64,000 bases of DNA from JAFEDN01 sp965651935 (GCA_965651935.1 CBFGTC010000010.1:1-64000), one strand, 5' to 3'; shown: positions 35,550 through 44,706, counted from the stretch's first letter. Numbers and translations are program-made. Notes: generated by a model not told the origin, from the letters alone.

Positions 35550-35580
35550 ATGAAAGAAGCAAGGATGCTTCATGATTTTT
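35550..35580 (+). terminator. Terminator after the lysine-rich gene
   Basis: Stem GAAGCA (35556-35561) / TGCTTC (35566-35571) with a 4-base loop, followed by ATGATTTTT. It lies about 15 bases past the stop. Confidence 0.5.
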
Positions 35581-36152
35581 AGCAATTCCCGCTACACACG
35601 AATTGTTTCCTGGTTCTTATCCGGAGCTCAGGCAAAGCCCGTTTCGGAATGAAAGGGGAGATCGCTCCGCCCTTCTCCCCTTTCGAACCATCAGGATGAG
35701 GGGTTTTCTACGAAAAATATTTTTATTGAATTGTAATTCTTTCTATATTTCATCCGATTATATCCAATTTTTTCGTGGCGGAATTACTGCATGATTTTAC
35801 TATATTTACATGAACTCAACGACCCGATCTTCATAGCCAAACTGGAAATTGAGATTTTTTTCTGAGTTTCCGTCATGCTAGGGATAATTAAACTTCGGAG
35901 GAATGCTTAAAATCAAAGGATTATCTGGTTTCCTGGTAAATATAAGGACAATTAGCCTATCGCCGAGACCACGAATTCTTCCGTCGTGCACACAAACTGC
36001 AACAACCAGGGTAAGGGGTTCCGCCCGATTGAGCGGCCTTTCCTTCTCATTTGAAAATCGCCAATCCCATAAGCAGAAATTTTCTTCTTAAAACGGGTTC
36101 ACCAATATTCACCTTGCTACATTGAGTATCCGATCAAAAGCAAATTAACATT
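35581..36152. other. Gene-free stretch between the lysine-rich gene and the mobile element
   Basis: About 570 bp without a credible gene; short frames at 35603 and 35903 have neither ribosome binding sites nor familiar sequence. It contains a strong inverted repeat: GAAAGGGGAGA (35651-35661) and TCTCCCCTTTC (35674-35684) around a 12-base loop. The rest may be decayed mobile DNA. Confidence 0.5.
35651..35684. repeat. Perfect 11-bp inverted repeat
   Basis: Arms GAAAGGGGAGA and TCTCCCCTTTC with a 12-base loop. No T-run follows on either strand, so it is not an ordinary terminator. Its purine/pyrimidine arms resemble the palindromes elsewhere in the window. Confidence 0.55.
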
Positions 36153-36179
36153 TAGGGCCTGTTGACATTTCACCGTCAT
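36153..36179 (+). repeat. Left terminal inverted repeat
   Basis: Perfect reverse complement of 37533-37559. It runs straight into the GTCATTGCGAGCGAAGCGAA motif, a repeat type seen in many intracellular gammaproteobacteria and rickettsiae. Confidence 0.9.
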
Positions 36180-36285
36180 TGCGAGCGAAGCGAAGCAATC
36201 CAGAGAACAATAACCAATTTACCGGTTTGATTTTTAATAATTTACCGGAGCTCTAGATGCTTAACCGTCAAAAAGAGTACCTTGA

Positions 36286-37227
36286 AGCAAGTTAGCCGAA
36301 TGGATTGCTCAGTTACCCCCGTGCGTGATTGGGATGGAAGCCTGTGGTAGTGCGCATTACTGGGCAAGGAAATTTGAAAGTTTCGGTCATACAGTGAGGT
36401 TAATGGCGCCTCAGTTTGTGAAACCCTATGTACAGTCCAATAAGAATGACCGAAATGATGCTCAGGGTATTGCCGAAGCGGTGAGTCGCCCCCGGATGAA
36501 ATTTGTGCCGATCAAGCGTATCGATCAACAAGATATTTTGTTGGTTCACCGAGCTCGAGAACTGGTGATCAAACAGCGTACAGCACAGGGGAACCAAATA
36601 CGTGGGTTGCTAGCTGAATATGGGATTATTCTGCCTAAAGGTTTTAGCCAGATCCGTAAACAACTACCGGCTATTTTGGAAGCTCTGTCTCAAGATTTGA
36701 CGGAAGGCTCTCGAGAAATATTTTCGGAATTATATGAACAACTGAAAGTGCTGGATGAGCAGGTCAAGAAATATGACGGGAGGCTTAACAAGATAGCCAT
36801 GCAGGATAGTCGTTGCCGAGCGTTACTGGCTATTGAGGGTGTGGGAGACTTAACGGCAACAGCCATGGTAGCGGCGATTGGAGATGCCCAAGCCTTTCAG
36901 AAAGGCCGTGAAGTATCGGCTTGGCTGGGCTTGGTTCCCAAGCAGGACTCCAGTGGTGATCACATTCGGTTATTAGGGATTAGTAAACGTGGCGACCGAT
37001 ATGTGAGGAAATTACTCATTCATGGGGCACGCTCGGTTGTCAGAGTGTGTGATAAAAAAACGGATCCCAGAAGTATGTGGATCAAAGATAAAAAAGAGCG
37101 TTGCGGAGAAAATAAAGCCGCGGTAGCTTTAGCGAATAAAAATGCGCGGATTATCTGGGCAATTCTGGCAACGGGAGAATGTTATCGTGTATCCCAGCCA
37201 AACTTGTCCACAGCAACCGCGTTATAA
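36286..37227 (+). pseudogene. IS110-family transposase, 5'-truncated
   Basis: The readable frame begins after a TGA at 36283-36285 and continues KLAEWIAQLPPCVIGMEACG, a normal internal piece of an IS110 transposase. About 45-50 N-terminal residues are missing, including the first Asp of the RuvC-like DEDD site. The Glu of GMEACG and the Asps of KNDRNDAQ remain. The C-terminal Transposase_20 domain has EGVGDLTATAMVAAIGD and the Ser region REVSAWLGLVPKQDSSG. An out-of-frame piece just upstream (36257-36290) looks like degraded coding DNA. The first in-frame start is a GTG at 36325. It is almost certainly inactive. Confidence 0.85.
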
Positions 37228-37532
37228 AGGAGGCCATGAGTGACAACACTCAGGTTAGAACAGATTGTCATAGTCACTATAGTTAAATAAAAGTGACTGG
37301 ATCAGCGAGGTGCAAAAGGTAAATTTAAGATTGATAGCACAATAGGTAAGACCGGCTCTTTCAAAACCCATACTCGTCAAGGCCATTAAAGGCCGTCGCA
37401 ATGCTGAGGAGAAGGAGCGCAGATCCAAGTGAACGTATATCACTTATAGATAGAGGCCGAATATATGACTGCATCTCATCTTATTTTGCTAAATATCGAA
37501 AATTTAGCTTGCATAGTGCGCAGAGTCCATAT
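37228..37532 (+). ncRNA. IS1111-type right-end non-coding region, candidate bridge/seek RNA locus
   Basis: About 300 bp without an ORF lie between the transposase stop and the right terminus. In IS1111-group elements a guide RNA that pairs with donor and target DNA is encoded downstream of the transposase. Length and position fit. I see small stems, for example GGCC-ATTAAA-GGCC near 37381, but cannot define the RNA. Confidence 0.35.
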
Positions 37533-37559
37533 ATGACGGTGAAATGTCAACAGGCCCTA
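37533..37559 (-). repeat. Right terminal inverted repeat
   Basis: Perfect reverse complement of 36153-36179. It ends only 12 bp from the stop codon of the 37572-38060 gene. Confidence 0.9.
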
Positions 37560-37571
37560 AAATAAATTAAA

Positions 37572-38060
37572 CTAAGTAGAAATATTTAAAAGTTGACGAG
37601 CCTCTCCTAAGCTCTGTTCATCAACAAATAAAATAGGTAAAAATCGACTGTTTTCTGGAGCAATTTTATTCTCGAAAGAATTTATTTGGTTCTTATCAGA
37701 TTTAAAAAATGTTTCAGACAAATTACTTATTAATTTACTTAGAGGAATTAAATATTTCGACTTAATAGGATTGTCAGTCAAATCAATGACTTGCAAACCG
37801 TCCACTAATCCACACAACTCTAATATAATGGTTTTTGCAATGTCTTTTCTTTTGAAGCCTTGTCGACTTATATATGTTATAAAAACCTTAGATAAATGCT
37901 CAATTGTTTTACTATTTTCCTGATTCAGTTCCTCCATTAATGTTAGCATTACAGTTGAATTTAATAAATTCTTTTGAGACTCGTCTTTTTCTTCTATATT
38001 TTCTTTATCTGAACCATCAGGTAATTGTGTTTCTTTAAAAAAAGTATTGGTATTCTTCAT
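37572..38060 (-). CDS. Hypothetical protein, 162 aa
   Basis: Not recognised. It is soluble, with an acidic, polar N-terminus (about residues 1-35) and then amphipathic helices with LLNSTVMLTLMEELNQ and DIAKTIILELCGLVDGLQ. There is no signal peptide or membrane segment. GGAGAAG lies 4-5 bases before the ATG, so it is probably expressed. It is AT-rich like the other island gene and flanked by the mobile element on its 3' side. It may be an effector or a cargo gene. The 99 bp between it and gpsA are AT-rich and hold nothing I can name. Confidence 0.7.
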   Translation of the reverse strand: MKNTNTFFKETQLPDGSDKENIEEKDESQKNLLNSTVMLTLMEELNQENSKTIEHLSKVFITYISRQGFKRKDIAKTIILELCGLVDGLQVIDLTDNPIKSKYLIPLSKLISNLSETFFKSDKNQINSFENKIAPENSRFLPILFVDEQSLGEARQLLNIST

Positions 38061-38159
38061 TTACTTCTCCAACTTTATTTTTTTCAATATTAACTATTAC
38101 TAAAAAATAATGATATTAATCATTAATTGTTATTAAAATTCATAATATTTCACTAATTA

Positions 38160-39167
38160 TTACAACTCGGTCTTTGGCGCTCTATTTAATAAACTGGCCA
38201 CGACTTCTCGCGGCGGATGGCCGTGATATAAAATTCTGTGTATTTCTTCCGTTATCGGCATGTCAATCATATATCTTTTAGCCAACATACGCAAATGCTC
38301 AGTATTATTTAATCCTTCAATCACTTTGCCTATATTTAAAGCCGCTTTTTGTGGTGGATCTCCTTGACCCACCGCCAAACCAAAACGGCGATTTCTTGAT
38401 TGGTTATCAGTGCAAGTTAAAACCAAATCCCCTACGCCGGCCAGGCTCAGCAGAGTGCTGGTTTTTCCCCCTATGGCGGCAGTTAAGCGATTCATTTCTG
38501 CCATTCCGCGCGTTATTAGAGCGCAGCGGGCATTCGCCCCCAATTGTAAGCCATCGGCGATGCCTACTGCTATCGCTAAAACATTTTTGAACACGCCACA
38601 GAGTTGCACACCAATAAAATCAGAATTTTCGTATACTCTTAGATTATCACCGTGTAGACGACGCCTTAAATCTTGCAAAAAGTCAGGCTGGTTGCCGCTC
38701 AAACTCACTGCAGTAGGCAAGCCTGCGGCCAACTCATGAGCAAAACTGGGGCCGGAGATCACCGCGGCTGGAGTAGTCGGAGAGAATATTTCAGCGACCA
38801 TTTCATGTAACAAACGACCGGTTTCGGCATCCAAACCTTTGGTACCCCAAGCGATGCGCCAATCACTTGAACGGCGGGCTTTTAATTGACGTAAAACTGA
38901 AGTAAAAGCCTGACTGGGAACAGCGATGAGGATATCTTCAACCTCTGCCAGAATTGCATCTAAATCACTCTCTATTTGCAAGCTATCAGGTAAAATAAAC
39001 CCCGGTAAAAACTCGGGGTTTTCACGTTGTTTCTGCATAATTTCCGCTTGCGCAGGGTCATAACTCCATAAACGCACCGAATTTTCATTGCGCAGCAGTA
39101 ATAAGGCTAAGGCCGTACCCCAAGCACCGGCGCCTAACACGCTAATGGTTTTTTTTTTCAAATTCAT
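38160..39167 (-). CDS. gpsA: Glycerol-3-phosphate dehydrogenase [NAD(P)+]
   Basis: Makes sn-glycerol-3-phosphate from dihydroxyacetone phosphate for phospholipid synthesis. It is 335 aa. The dinucleotide-binding VLGAGAWGTALA is at residues 10-21, the catalytic Lys is in GVFKNVLAIAVGIADGL, and ISGPSFAHELA and AGVGDLVLTCT are conserved. Its ATG overlaps the secB stop. Confidence 0.97.
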   Translation of the reverse strand: MNLKKKTISVLGAGAWGTALALLLLRNENSVRLWSYDPAQAEIMQKQRENPEFLPGFILPDSLQIESDLDAILAEVEDILIAVPSQAFTSVLRQLKARRSSDWRIAWGTKGLDAETGRLLHEMVAEIFSPTTPAAVISGPSFAHELAAGLPTAVSLSGNQPDFLQDLRRRLHGDNLRVYENSDFIGVQLCGVFKNVLAIAVGIADGLQLGANARCALITRGMAEMNRLTAAIGGKTSTLLSLAGVGDLVLTCTDNQSRNRRFGLAVGQGDPPQKAALNIGKVIEGLNNTEHLRMLAKRYMIDMPITEEIHRILYHGHPPREVVASLLNRAPKTEL

Positions 39168-39670
39168 TGCGCAGTTTGCCCACCGCCTTGCTCAGAAGCT
39201 TTTTGTTGACGCTCACGTTCATGTTGTTCGTATAAGGCATCAAAACTGACAGGGGTGAGATACAATTGCGGGAACCCGGCCCGAGTCACCAAATCGGTCA
39301 CCGTGGCGCGAGCATAAGGATACAGAATATTGGGGCAAAATGCTCCCAACATAGGGCGCATTTGTTCTTCTGAAAATCCTTGCAAGCTGAAAATACCGGC
39401 TTGTTTCACTTCAACTAAAAACGCCACATTATTTTTGATTTTAACGGTAATTGTCAGCGTTAGCACCACTTCATAAGCCCCCCCTTCCAAAGGATCAGCT
39501 TTAGTGCCTATGTCCATGTTCATTTCCGGCTCCCAATTTTCTAAAAAAATTTTCGGGCTATTGGGAACTTCAACGGACATATCTTTGACGTAAATTCTTT
39601 GGATCCCAAATTGTCTCTGTTCTTCGGTATCTTGGGCTTTGCCATTACCATTTTGTTTATCTTGTGCCAT
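39164..39670 (-). CDS. secB: Protein-export chaperone SecB
   Basis: Tetrameric cytoplasmic chaperone that hands unfolded preproteins to SecA. It is 168 aa. FGIQRIYVKDMSVEVPNSPK opens the fold, and FCPNILYPYARATVTDLVTRAGFP (parts: CPNILYPYAR, VTRAGFPQL) is the signature. The Gln/Gly-rich tail is longer than that of E. coli. Confidence 0.97.
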   Translation of the reverse strand: MAQDKQNGNGKAQDTEEQRQFGIQRIYVKDMSVEVPNSPKIFLENWEPEMNMDIGTKADPLEGGAYEVVLTLTITVKIKNNVAFLVEVKQAGIFSLQGFSEEQMRPMLGAFCPNILYPYARATVTDLVTRAGFPQLYLTPVSFDALYEQHERERQQKASEQGGGQTAQ

Positions 39671-39705
39671 TGGAACAATCTCCTTAAATTAAATAATGAA
39701 ATAAC

Positions 39706-39981
39706 TCAATCTGGGTTTTTGAGTCCAAGTTTCTTATTCAGTTCCCCGGACTTTTCTAAACCCCATAAATCATCAAACCCACCGATTAACTCACCGTCGA
39801 TAAAAATTTCAGGGACAGTGCGTCTGCCAGCGGCACGCTCTATCATTTCCGTTTTCTTAGCGGGATCTAAATCAACTCGTATTTCGTGGTAGATAATTCC
39901 TTTACGATCCAACAACTGTTTGGCTTGCTGGCAATAACTGCAATATTCAGCAGAATAGATTTCCACATAAGGCTTTTCCAT
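39706..39981 (-). CDS. grxC: Glutaredoxin 3
   Basis: Thiol-disulfide reductant, 91 aa. The active site is CSYC (residues 14-17) in place of the common CPYC. RTVPEIFIDGELIGGFDDL carries the cis-Pro and glutathione-binding residues. It lies in the conserved rhodanese-grxC-secB-gpsA order. Confidence 0.95.
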   Translation of the reverse strand: MEKPYVEIYSAEYCSYCQQAKQLLDRKGIIYHEIRVDLDPAKKTEMIERAAGRRTVPEIFIDGELIGGFDDLWGLEKSGELNKKLGLKNPD

Positions 39982-39991
39982 AAAATTCCTT

Positions 39992-40414
39992 TTATTTCTT
40001 AATCAAGGGCATGCTGGCGTTTTTCCAAGCTTGAATCCCACCAGCCAAGGCTTGGACGTTTTCAAAATTTTGTTTTTTTAATTTAACGGCCACTTCGCCA
40101 GCTTTCTGACCACTTTCACATATGATAATAATTTTACGGCCTTTATATTTGTTTAATTTATTAAAATCTTTTTCTAAATCAGATTTAGGTATGTTAACCG
40201 CGCCAATAATATGTCCAGCTTGAAAGGCTTCGCGATTACGTATATCTACTATGGCCACTGATTCGCGATTAATCACTTGCACTAAATCTTGCGGGTTCAA
40301 CTGACCCATCAAACCTTTGGATCTCGCTTCTTCAATCATGAGTAAGATTAATAAAATAACAAACAGGCCGCATAACAGCCAATGATGCGCGGCAAATTGT
40401 AGAACATCTTGCAC
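39992..40414 (-). CDS. Membrane-anchored rhodanese-like protein (YibN type)
   Basis: 140 aa. One N-terminal membrane segment (about residues 11-27) is followed by a rhodanese domain with IVDIRNREAFQAGHIIGAVN and active-site Cys in IICESGQKAGEVAVKL. It probably handles persulfide sulfur or acts as a sulfurtransferase, but the substrate is unknown. It is first in the minus-strand operon with grxC. Confidence 0.9.
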   Translation of the reverse strand: MQDVLQFAAHHWLLCGLFVILLILLMIEEARSKGLMGQLNPQDLVQVINRESVAIVDIRNREAFQAGHIIGAVNIPKSDLEKDFNKLNKYKGRKIIIICESGQKAGEVAVKLKKQNFENVQALAGGIQAWKNASMPLIKK

Positions 40415-40582
40415 GAATAATTCTCGCTTTCAACCAGGATAGTTAAAAGTTAGAGTATCATAAGTGCGTTAAAAAGTAATCCCCTGATTTTTGGATCCCC
40501 AGCAATTCCAGCTTTCACTGAAATGACATAGGGATTTTATAAAAATTGAGGGCAAGTGACACTAGGGATGTTGATCGGCGCT

Positions 40583-40591
40583 TGCTAGAAT
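40583..40591 (+). promoter_or_regulatory. Extended -10 promoter upstream of gpmI
   Basis: TGC immediately precedes TAGAAT (40586-40591), an extended -10. The -35 region is poor, which is common for such promoters. It lies about 50 bases before the gpmI ATG; the divergent rhodanese gene starts at 40414. Confidence 0.45.
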
Positions 40592-40640
40592 TGGTTCAAA
40601 ATGTCATCATAAGAAAAGTATTCAATGGAGCACTTCACTC

Positions 40641-42194
40641 ATGACAAAACGTCCCAAGCCGGTCGCTTTATTCATTTTAGACGGATGGGGTTATCGTGAA
40701 AATCCACAACATAATCCTATTAAAAACGCACGAACTCCTACAATAGATTTTTTGTTTAAAAACTATCCTTGGACCTTACTCCAAGCGTCGGGACGCGCCG
40801 TCGGTCTTCCTGAGGGTCAAATTGGTAACTCGGAAGTAGGTCATTTACATATCGGCGCGGGTAGGCCGATTCCGCAGGACTTGACTCGTCTCGGCGATGA
40901 AATCGCCAATGGCGAATTTCAAAAAAATGCCGTGCTTTTGTCTGCCATTGATTACGCCAAACAGCATAACAGCCGGGTTCATATATTAGGATTATTATCC
41001 CCCGGCGGTGTGCACAGCCATGAATCGCATCTTATGGCTTTAATCAAATTGCTTAACCAACATGGCATTACCCAACAATATCTCCACGCTTTTTTAGACG
41101 GCAGAGATGTGCTGCCTCGATCAGCGAAAAAATCTTTAGAGACTGTCGAAAATTTATACCAACAGTTAGGTAGTGGCCGCATTGCCAGTATCATTGGCCG
41201 CTATTACGCGATGGATAGGGATAATCGATGGGATAGAGTTGCAATGGCTTATGATTTATTGACTGCTGGGCAGTCCAAGTTTAAAGCCGGCACGGCAGTA
41301 GCAGGTTTAGAAGCGGCTTATGCTCGCCATGAGAACGATGAATTCGTGCAAGCCACCGCCATAGTCCCTTCTCAATCCTCCACTATTAAGATTGAAGATA
41401 ACGACGTGGTGATTTTTATGAATTTCCGCGCCGACCGCGCCAGACAATTGTGTTTTGCACTAACCGATCCCCACTTTACCGGCTTTAGCCGCAAACAATT
41501 TCCACAAATAGGTTTTTTCGCCACCCTCACCGAATATTCAAAAGACCTCCAAGTCCAAATCGCTTATCCACCGCTTTCTCTAGTCAATACACTCGGTGAA
41601 TATTTGGCTAAACAAGGCTTACATCAACTCAGACTGGCGGAAACCGAAAAATATGCCCACGTGACTTATTTTTTAAACGGCGGCAATGAAGTGGCTTTCC
41701 CACAAGAAGATCGCATTCTCATCCCTTCCCCCCAAGTTCCCACTTATGATTTAAAACCGGCGATGAGCGCAGTAGAACTGACCGATCAATTAGTTGAGAT
41801 TATTCTGCATGGTTCTTATGATGTCATCATTTGCAATTTTGCCAATCCCGATATGCTCGGCCACACTGGTGTGGAAGCCGCTGCCATTGAAGCAATTGAA
41901 GTCATAGACCAATGTCTGCAAAGGATTTACGACAGCTTACAAAAAGTGGGCGGAGAAATGTTAATAACCGCGGACCACGGTAATGTAGAAGAAATATATG
42001 ATGAACAAAACCAGCAGCCTCATACGGCTCACACGACCAATCGCGTGCCACTCTTGTACATAGGCCGTCAAGCCAAGTGGCGCGATGTCTCTCATCCTGG
42101 ACTCATGGATGTTGCTCCCACTTTACTTTATATTTTAGGACTAAATCCGCCCTCAGAAATGACCGGGAAAAATTTGTTGCAATGGGCTGCCTAA
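40641..42194 (+). CDS. gpmI: 2,3-bisphosphoglycerate-independent phosphoglycerate mutase
   Basis: Glycolytic interconversion of 3- and 2-phosphoglycerate by a two-manganese enzyme of the alkaline phosphatase fold. It is 517 aa. The phosphoserine nucleophile is in GQIGNSEVGHLHIGAGR. FLDGRDVLPRSA, NFRADRARQ, NPDMLGHTG and ITADHGNVEE supply the metal and substrate residues. Confidence 0.97.
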   Translation: MTKRPKPVALFILDGWGYRENPQHNPIKNARTPTIDFLFKNYPWTLLQASGRAVGLPEGQIGNSEVGHLHIGAGRPIPQDLTRLGDEIANGEFQKNAVLLSAIDYAKQHNSRVHILGLLSPGGVHSHESHLMALIKLLNQHGITQQYLHAFLDGRDVLPRSAKKSLETVENLYQQLGSGRIASIIGRYYAMDRDNRWDRVAMAYDLLTAGQSKFKAGTAVAGLEAAYARHENDEFVQATAIVPSQSSTIKIEDNDVVIFMNFRADRARQLCFALTDPHFTGFSRKQFPQIGFFATLTEYSKDLQVQIAYPPLSLVNTLGEYLAKQGLHQLRLAETEKYAHVTYFLNGGNEVAFPQEDRILIPSPQVPTYDLKPAMSAVELTDQLVEIILHGSYDVIICNFANPDMLGHTGVEAAAIEAIEVIDQCLQRIYDSLQKVGGEMLITADHGNVEEIYDEQNQQPHTAHTTNRVPLLYIGRQAKWRDVSHPGLMDVAPTLLYILGLNPPSEMTGKNLLQWAA

Positions 42195-43318
42195 AACGAA
42201 AAAAATTAATTCTGGTCATCTTATTAAGCTGTATTTTTAGTAGCAATATTTTTGCCAACACCGAAAGTCAGTTGAGCCGATTAGCTAATCAGATTACCAA
42301 TATTAAAAATATTTTAAAGCAAAAGCACGATAAACGGGATGCCTTACAACACGATTTAGATAAACTCGATACTCAATACGGGGAAGCCTCGCAGAAACGC
42401 CAACAAATCGAGCAGGATATTCTAAAGCAAAAGCAAAAAATCACGGCTTTAGAAAACTCCTCATTTTCAAATAAAAATCAAATTCAATTACAACAACAAG
42501 CGCTAGCTGAACAATTACGTTTGTCCTATTTGTTACAACGGCAAGGAGCGATGAAGATTTTTTTGGACCAAGAAGATTTGGCTCAAATAAACCGCATGCT
42601 TTACTATTATCAAACTTTAAATAGGTATCGCATTGCCCATATTCAGCAATTGCAAAATAGTTTAGAAAAAATTACTCACCGGCAACAACTTCTGTATGCA
42701 GAATATCAAAATTTGAAAATCTTACAGCAGAAATTAGCATTACAAGAAAAACAGTTAAATTCAATGAAAGATAATCGCACTCAATTAATTAATTCAATAA
42801 ATAATACTATCCGAGATCAAAATCAAGTATTGGAAAATTTAAATATTAATAAAAAACGATTAGAACAAACTTTAATGCATTTATCCCATACTCCGGTTAC
42901 TTCTAAGGAAAATTTCACCTATATTAACTTTGCGCAACAACGCGGCCATCTACCCTGGCCTACTAAAGGCAAAGTAATGCATTATTTCAACTCGCCTATT
43001 GCGCAAAGTGAATTAAAATGGACTGGAGAGTTAATTGAAGCGCCCGATGATCAACCGGTTTACGCGGTAGCCCCTGGCACGGTTATTTTTAGTAAATGGT
43101 TGCAAGGATATGGATTGCTTATCATTATCAACCACGGCCATGGTTACATGAGCCTGTATGGACGCAATCACAGTCTTTATAAACATGAGGGGGACAAAGT
43201 ATCCGCAGGTGATCTCATCGCCACCGTAGGCCAAAGTGGCGGTTACGGTAAACCCGCGTTATTTTTTGCCATTCGTTATAACGCAAAACCCCTTGACCCT
43301 AGTCAATGGTGTACGTAG
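42182..43318 (+). CDS. envC: Murein hydrolase activator EnvC
   Basis: 378 aa from the ATG at 42182, which overlaps the gpmI stop by 13 bp. A signal peptide (about residues 1-26, cleavage after IFA) is followed by a long coiled coil (about 30-245, Gln/Leu/Lys-rich) and a C-terminal LytM/M23-like domain with NHGHGYMSLYGRN and GQSGGYGKPALFFAIR. The HxxxD zinc motif of active M23 peptidases is absent, as in EnvC. It should therefore activate division amidases in the periplasm rather than cut murein itself. Confidence 0.92.
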   Translation: MGCLKRKKLILVILLSCIFSSNIFANTESQLSRLANQITNIKNILKQKHDKRDALQHDLDKLDTQYGEASQKRQQIEQDILKQKQKITALENSSFSNKNQIQLQQQALAEQLRLSYLLQRQGAMKIFLDQEDLAQINRMLYYYQTLNRYRIAHIQQLQNSLEKITHRQQLLYAEYQNLKILQQKLALQEKQLNSMKDNRTQLINSINNTIRDQNQVLENLNINKKRLEQTLMHLSHTPVTSKENFTYINFAQQRGHLPWPTKGKVMHYFNSPIAQSELKWTGELIEAPDDQPVYAVAPGTVIFSKWLQGYGLLIIINHGHGYMSLYGRNHSLYKHEGDKVSAGDLIATVGQSGGYGKPALFFAIRYNAKPLDPSQWCT

Positions 43319-43346
43319 AGTATTGCCTCTAAGTCGGAGAGTATCT

Positions 43347-44705
43347 ATGAAATTTAGGCAATTTGGTCTGCTTGGTCTGTTTACGCTGAGTTGTTTGATT
43401 TTTGGCTCATTGGCCAAAGCGGAAGAAAAAATAGTTCAACCTTCCCCCTCTATCCAAGAAATTAATATCCCCCGAGATCAAGAGCAGCGTTTCGTTAATG
43501 CTATTGCCATTATCAAAAATTATTATATTTCTGATCCAAGTGATAAAACTCTTTTTGATAATGCGATTAAAGGCATGGTTGAAAATCTAGACCCTCACTC
43601 CTCTTATTTAGATGCTGATGATTTAAAAGAATTGGAAACCGCCGTTTCGGGCGAATTTGTGGGAATAGGAGTGGAATTGTCTACTCAAGATGGCGTGCTT
43701 AAAGTAGTCAGTCCCATTGAAGGTTCTCCTGCAGAAAAAGCAGGTTTGAAGCCGGGTGATCTGATCATTAAAATAGATGATAAAATCGTGCAAAATATGA
43801 GTTTGCGTGAAGCCGTCAACCGGATTAAAGGCAAAAACGACACGCAAGTCAGCTTGACTATTTTACGCAAAAGTTATGACAAACCTGTTAAATTAACTAT
43901 CACTCGCAACACCATAAAATTAATCACTTTAAAAAAGCGTATGTTGGATGATCATTACGCTTACATCCGCTTAACTTTCTTTCAAGGGCCTTTAGATCAA
44001 GACTTGGCTCAGGCCATCAAAGAATTGCAATCTAAGTATTCATTGAAGGGAATCATCCTGGATTTACGCAATAACCCCGGCGGTTTATTAGATGTGAGCG
44101 CCAAGGTTGCGGATACTTTCTTAGATATCGATAAAACTCAACAATTTCATAATTTGATCGTTTATACCAAAGGCCGCATCCCTGGAGCTGATATGTCTTT
44201 GAAAGTAACAGGACATGATTTGACACAAGGTCTGCCATTGGTGGTTTTAATTAATAATGGCTCCGCTTCGGCATCTGAAATTGTGGCTGGCGCTTTACAG
44301 GATTACCATAGGGCCATCATTATGGGTACGGTCAGTTTTGGCAAAGGGTCCGTACAAACCGTGCTGCCTTTAGATGATGGCGCCATTAAATTAACCACTG
44401 CGCTTTATCACACTCCCTCTGGAAGAATCATTCAAGCAAAAGGAATTGAACCCGATGTGGTGGCTCCGGCATTGGAGGTGAATGAGAAAAACTTAAGCGG
44501 TGTTTTGGATTTGGATGAAGAGAATTACCGCAATCATTTATCGAATACTGAAGAGAGTGATCAAAATGTTCAAAATCAATTGCAAATGTACCAAAAACAA
44601 AGAAACACGGAAATCGCTTTAGCTAAAGAGGATTATCAGATCTATGCTGCTTACATGATGTTAAAAGGCGTATCTGCTGCCAATCCAGTAGGCTCATTAA
44701 AATAA
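43347..44705 (+). CDS. ctpA: Carboxy-terminal processing protease (S41)
   Basis: Periplasmic PDZ protease of 452 aa. The start at 43347 (MKFRQFGLLGLFTLSC) has CGGAGAG before it and gives a signal peptide; the frame reaches 111 bases further upstream into envC. The PDZ domain covers about residues 85-170 (SPAEKAGLKPGDLIIKI). The Ser nucleophile is in NNGSASASEIVAG and the Lys base in GTVSFGKGSVQTVLPL. The gpmI-envC-ctpA order is common in gammaproteobacteria. Confidence 0.95.
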   Translation: MKFRQFGLLGLFTLSCLIFGSLAKAEEKIVQPSPSIQEINIPRDQEQRFVNAIAIIKNYYISDPSDKTLFDNAIKGMVENLDPHSSYLDADDLKELETAVSGEFVGIGVELSTQDGVLKVVSPIEGSPAEKAGLKPGDLIIKIDDKIVQNMSLREAVNRIKGKNDTQVSLTILRKSYDKPVKLTITRNTIKLITLKKRMLDDHYAYIRLTFFQGPLDQDLAQAIKELQSKYSLKGIILDLRNNPGGLLDVSAKVADTFLDIDKTQQFHNLIVYTKGRIPGADMSLKVTGHDLTQGLPLVVLINNGSASASEIVAGALQDYHRAIIMGTVSFGKGSVQTVLPLDDGAIKLTTALYHTPSGRIIQAKGIEPDVVAPALEVNEKNLSGVLDLDEENYRNHLSNTEESDQNVQNQLQMYQKQRNTEIALAKEDYQIYAAYMMLKGVSAANPVGSLK

Positions 44706-44706
44706 A

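Larger units (their letters stand above)
36153..37559. mobile_element. Nested mobile element: IS110/IS1111-type copy inside a TIR-bounded element
   Basis: A perfect 27-bp inverted repeat starting TAGGGCCTGTTGACATTTC bounds the element (36153-36179 and 37533-37559); pairing extends to 29 bp. The terminal TA may be a target duplication as in IS630/mariner-type elements and their MITEs. Inside is an IS110-family transposase remnant. Its right end, AGAGTCCATATATG, resembles IS1111-group termini as I recall them, and it directly abuts the right repeat. IS1111-group elements are known to insert into inverted-repeat targets, so I infer insertion of the IS into a pre-existing short TIR element. Confidence 0.8.

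Noticed and set aside
35603..36091. Two short plus-strand ORFs in the island gap
   Set aside because: Neither has a ribosome binding site or recognisable sequence; they look like chance frames in decayed DNA.
35539..36152. Possible CRISPR array or attachment site
   Set aside because: Only one inverted repeat is present; there are no regularly spaced repeats, and no integrase gene is nearby. The window holds no cas genes.
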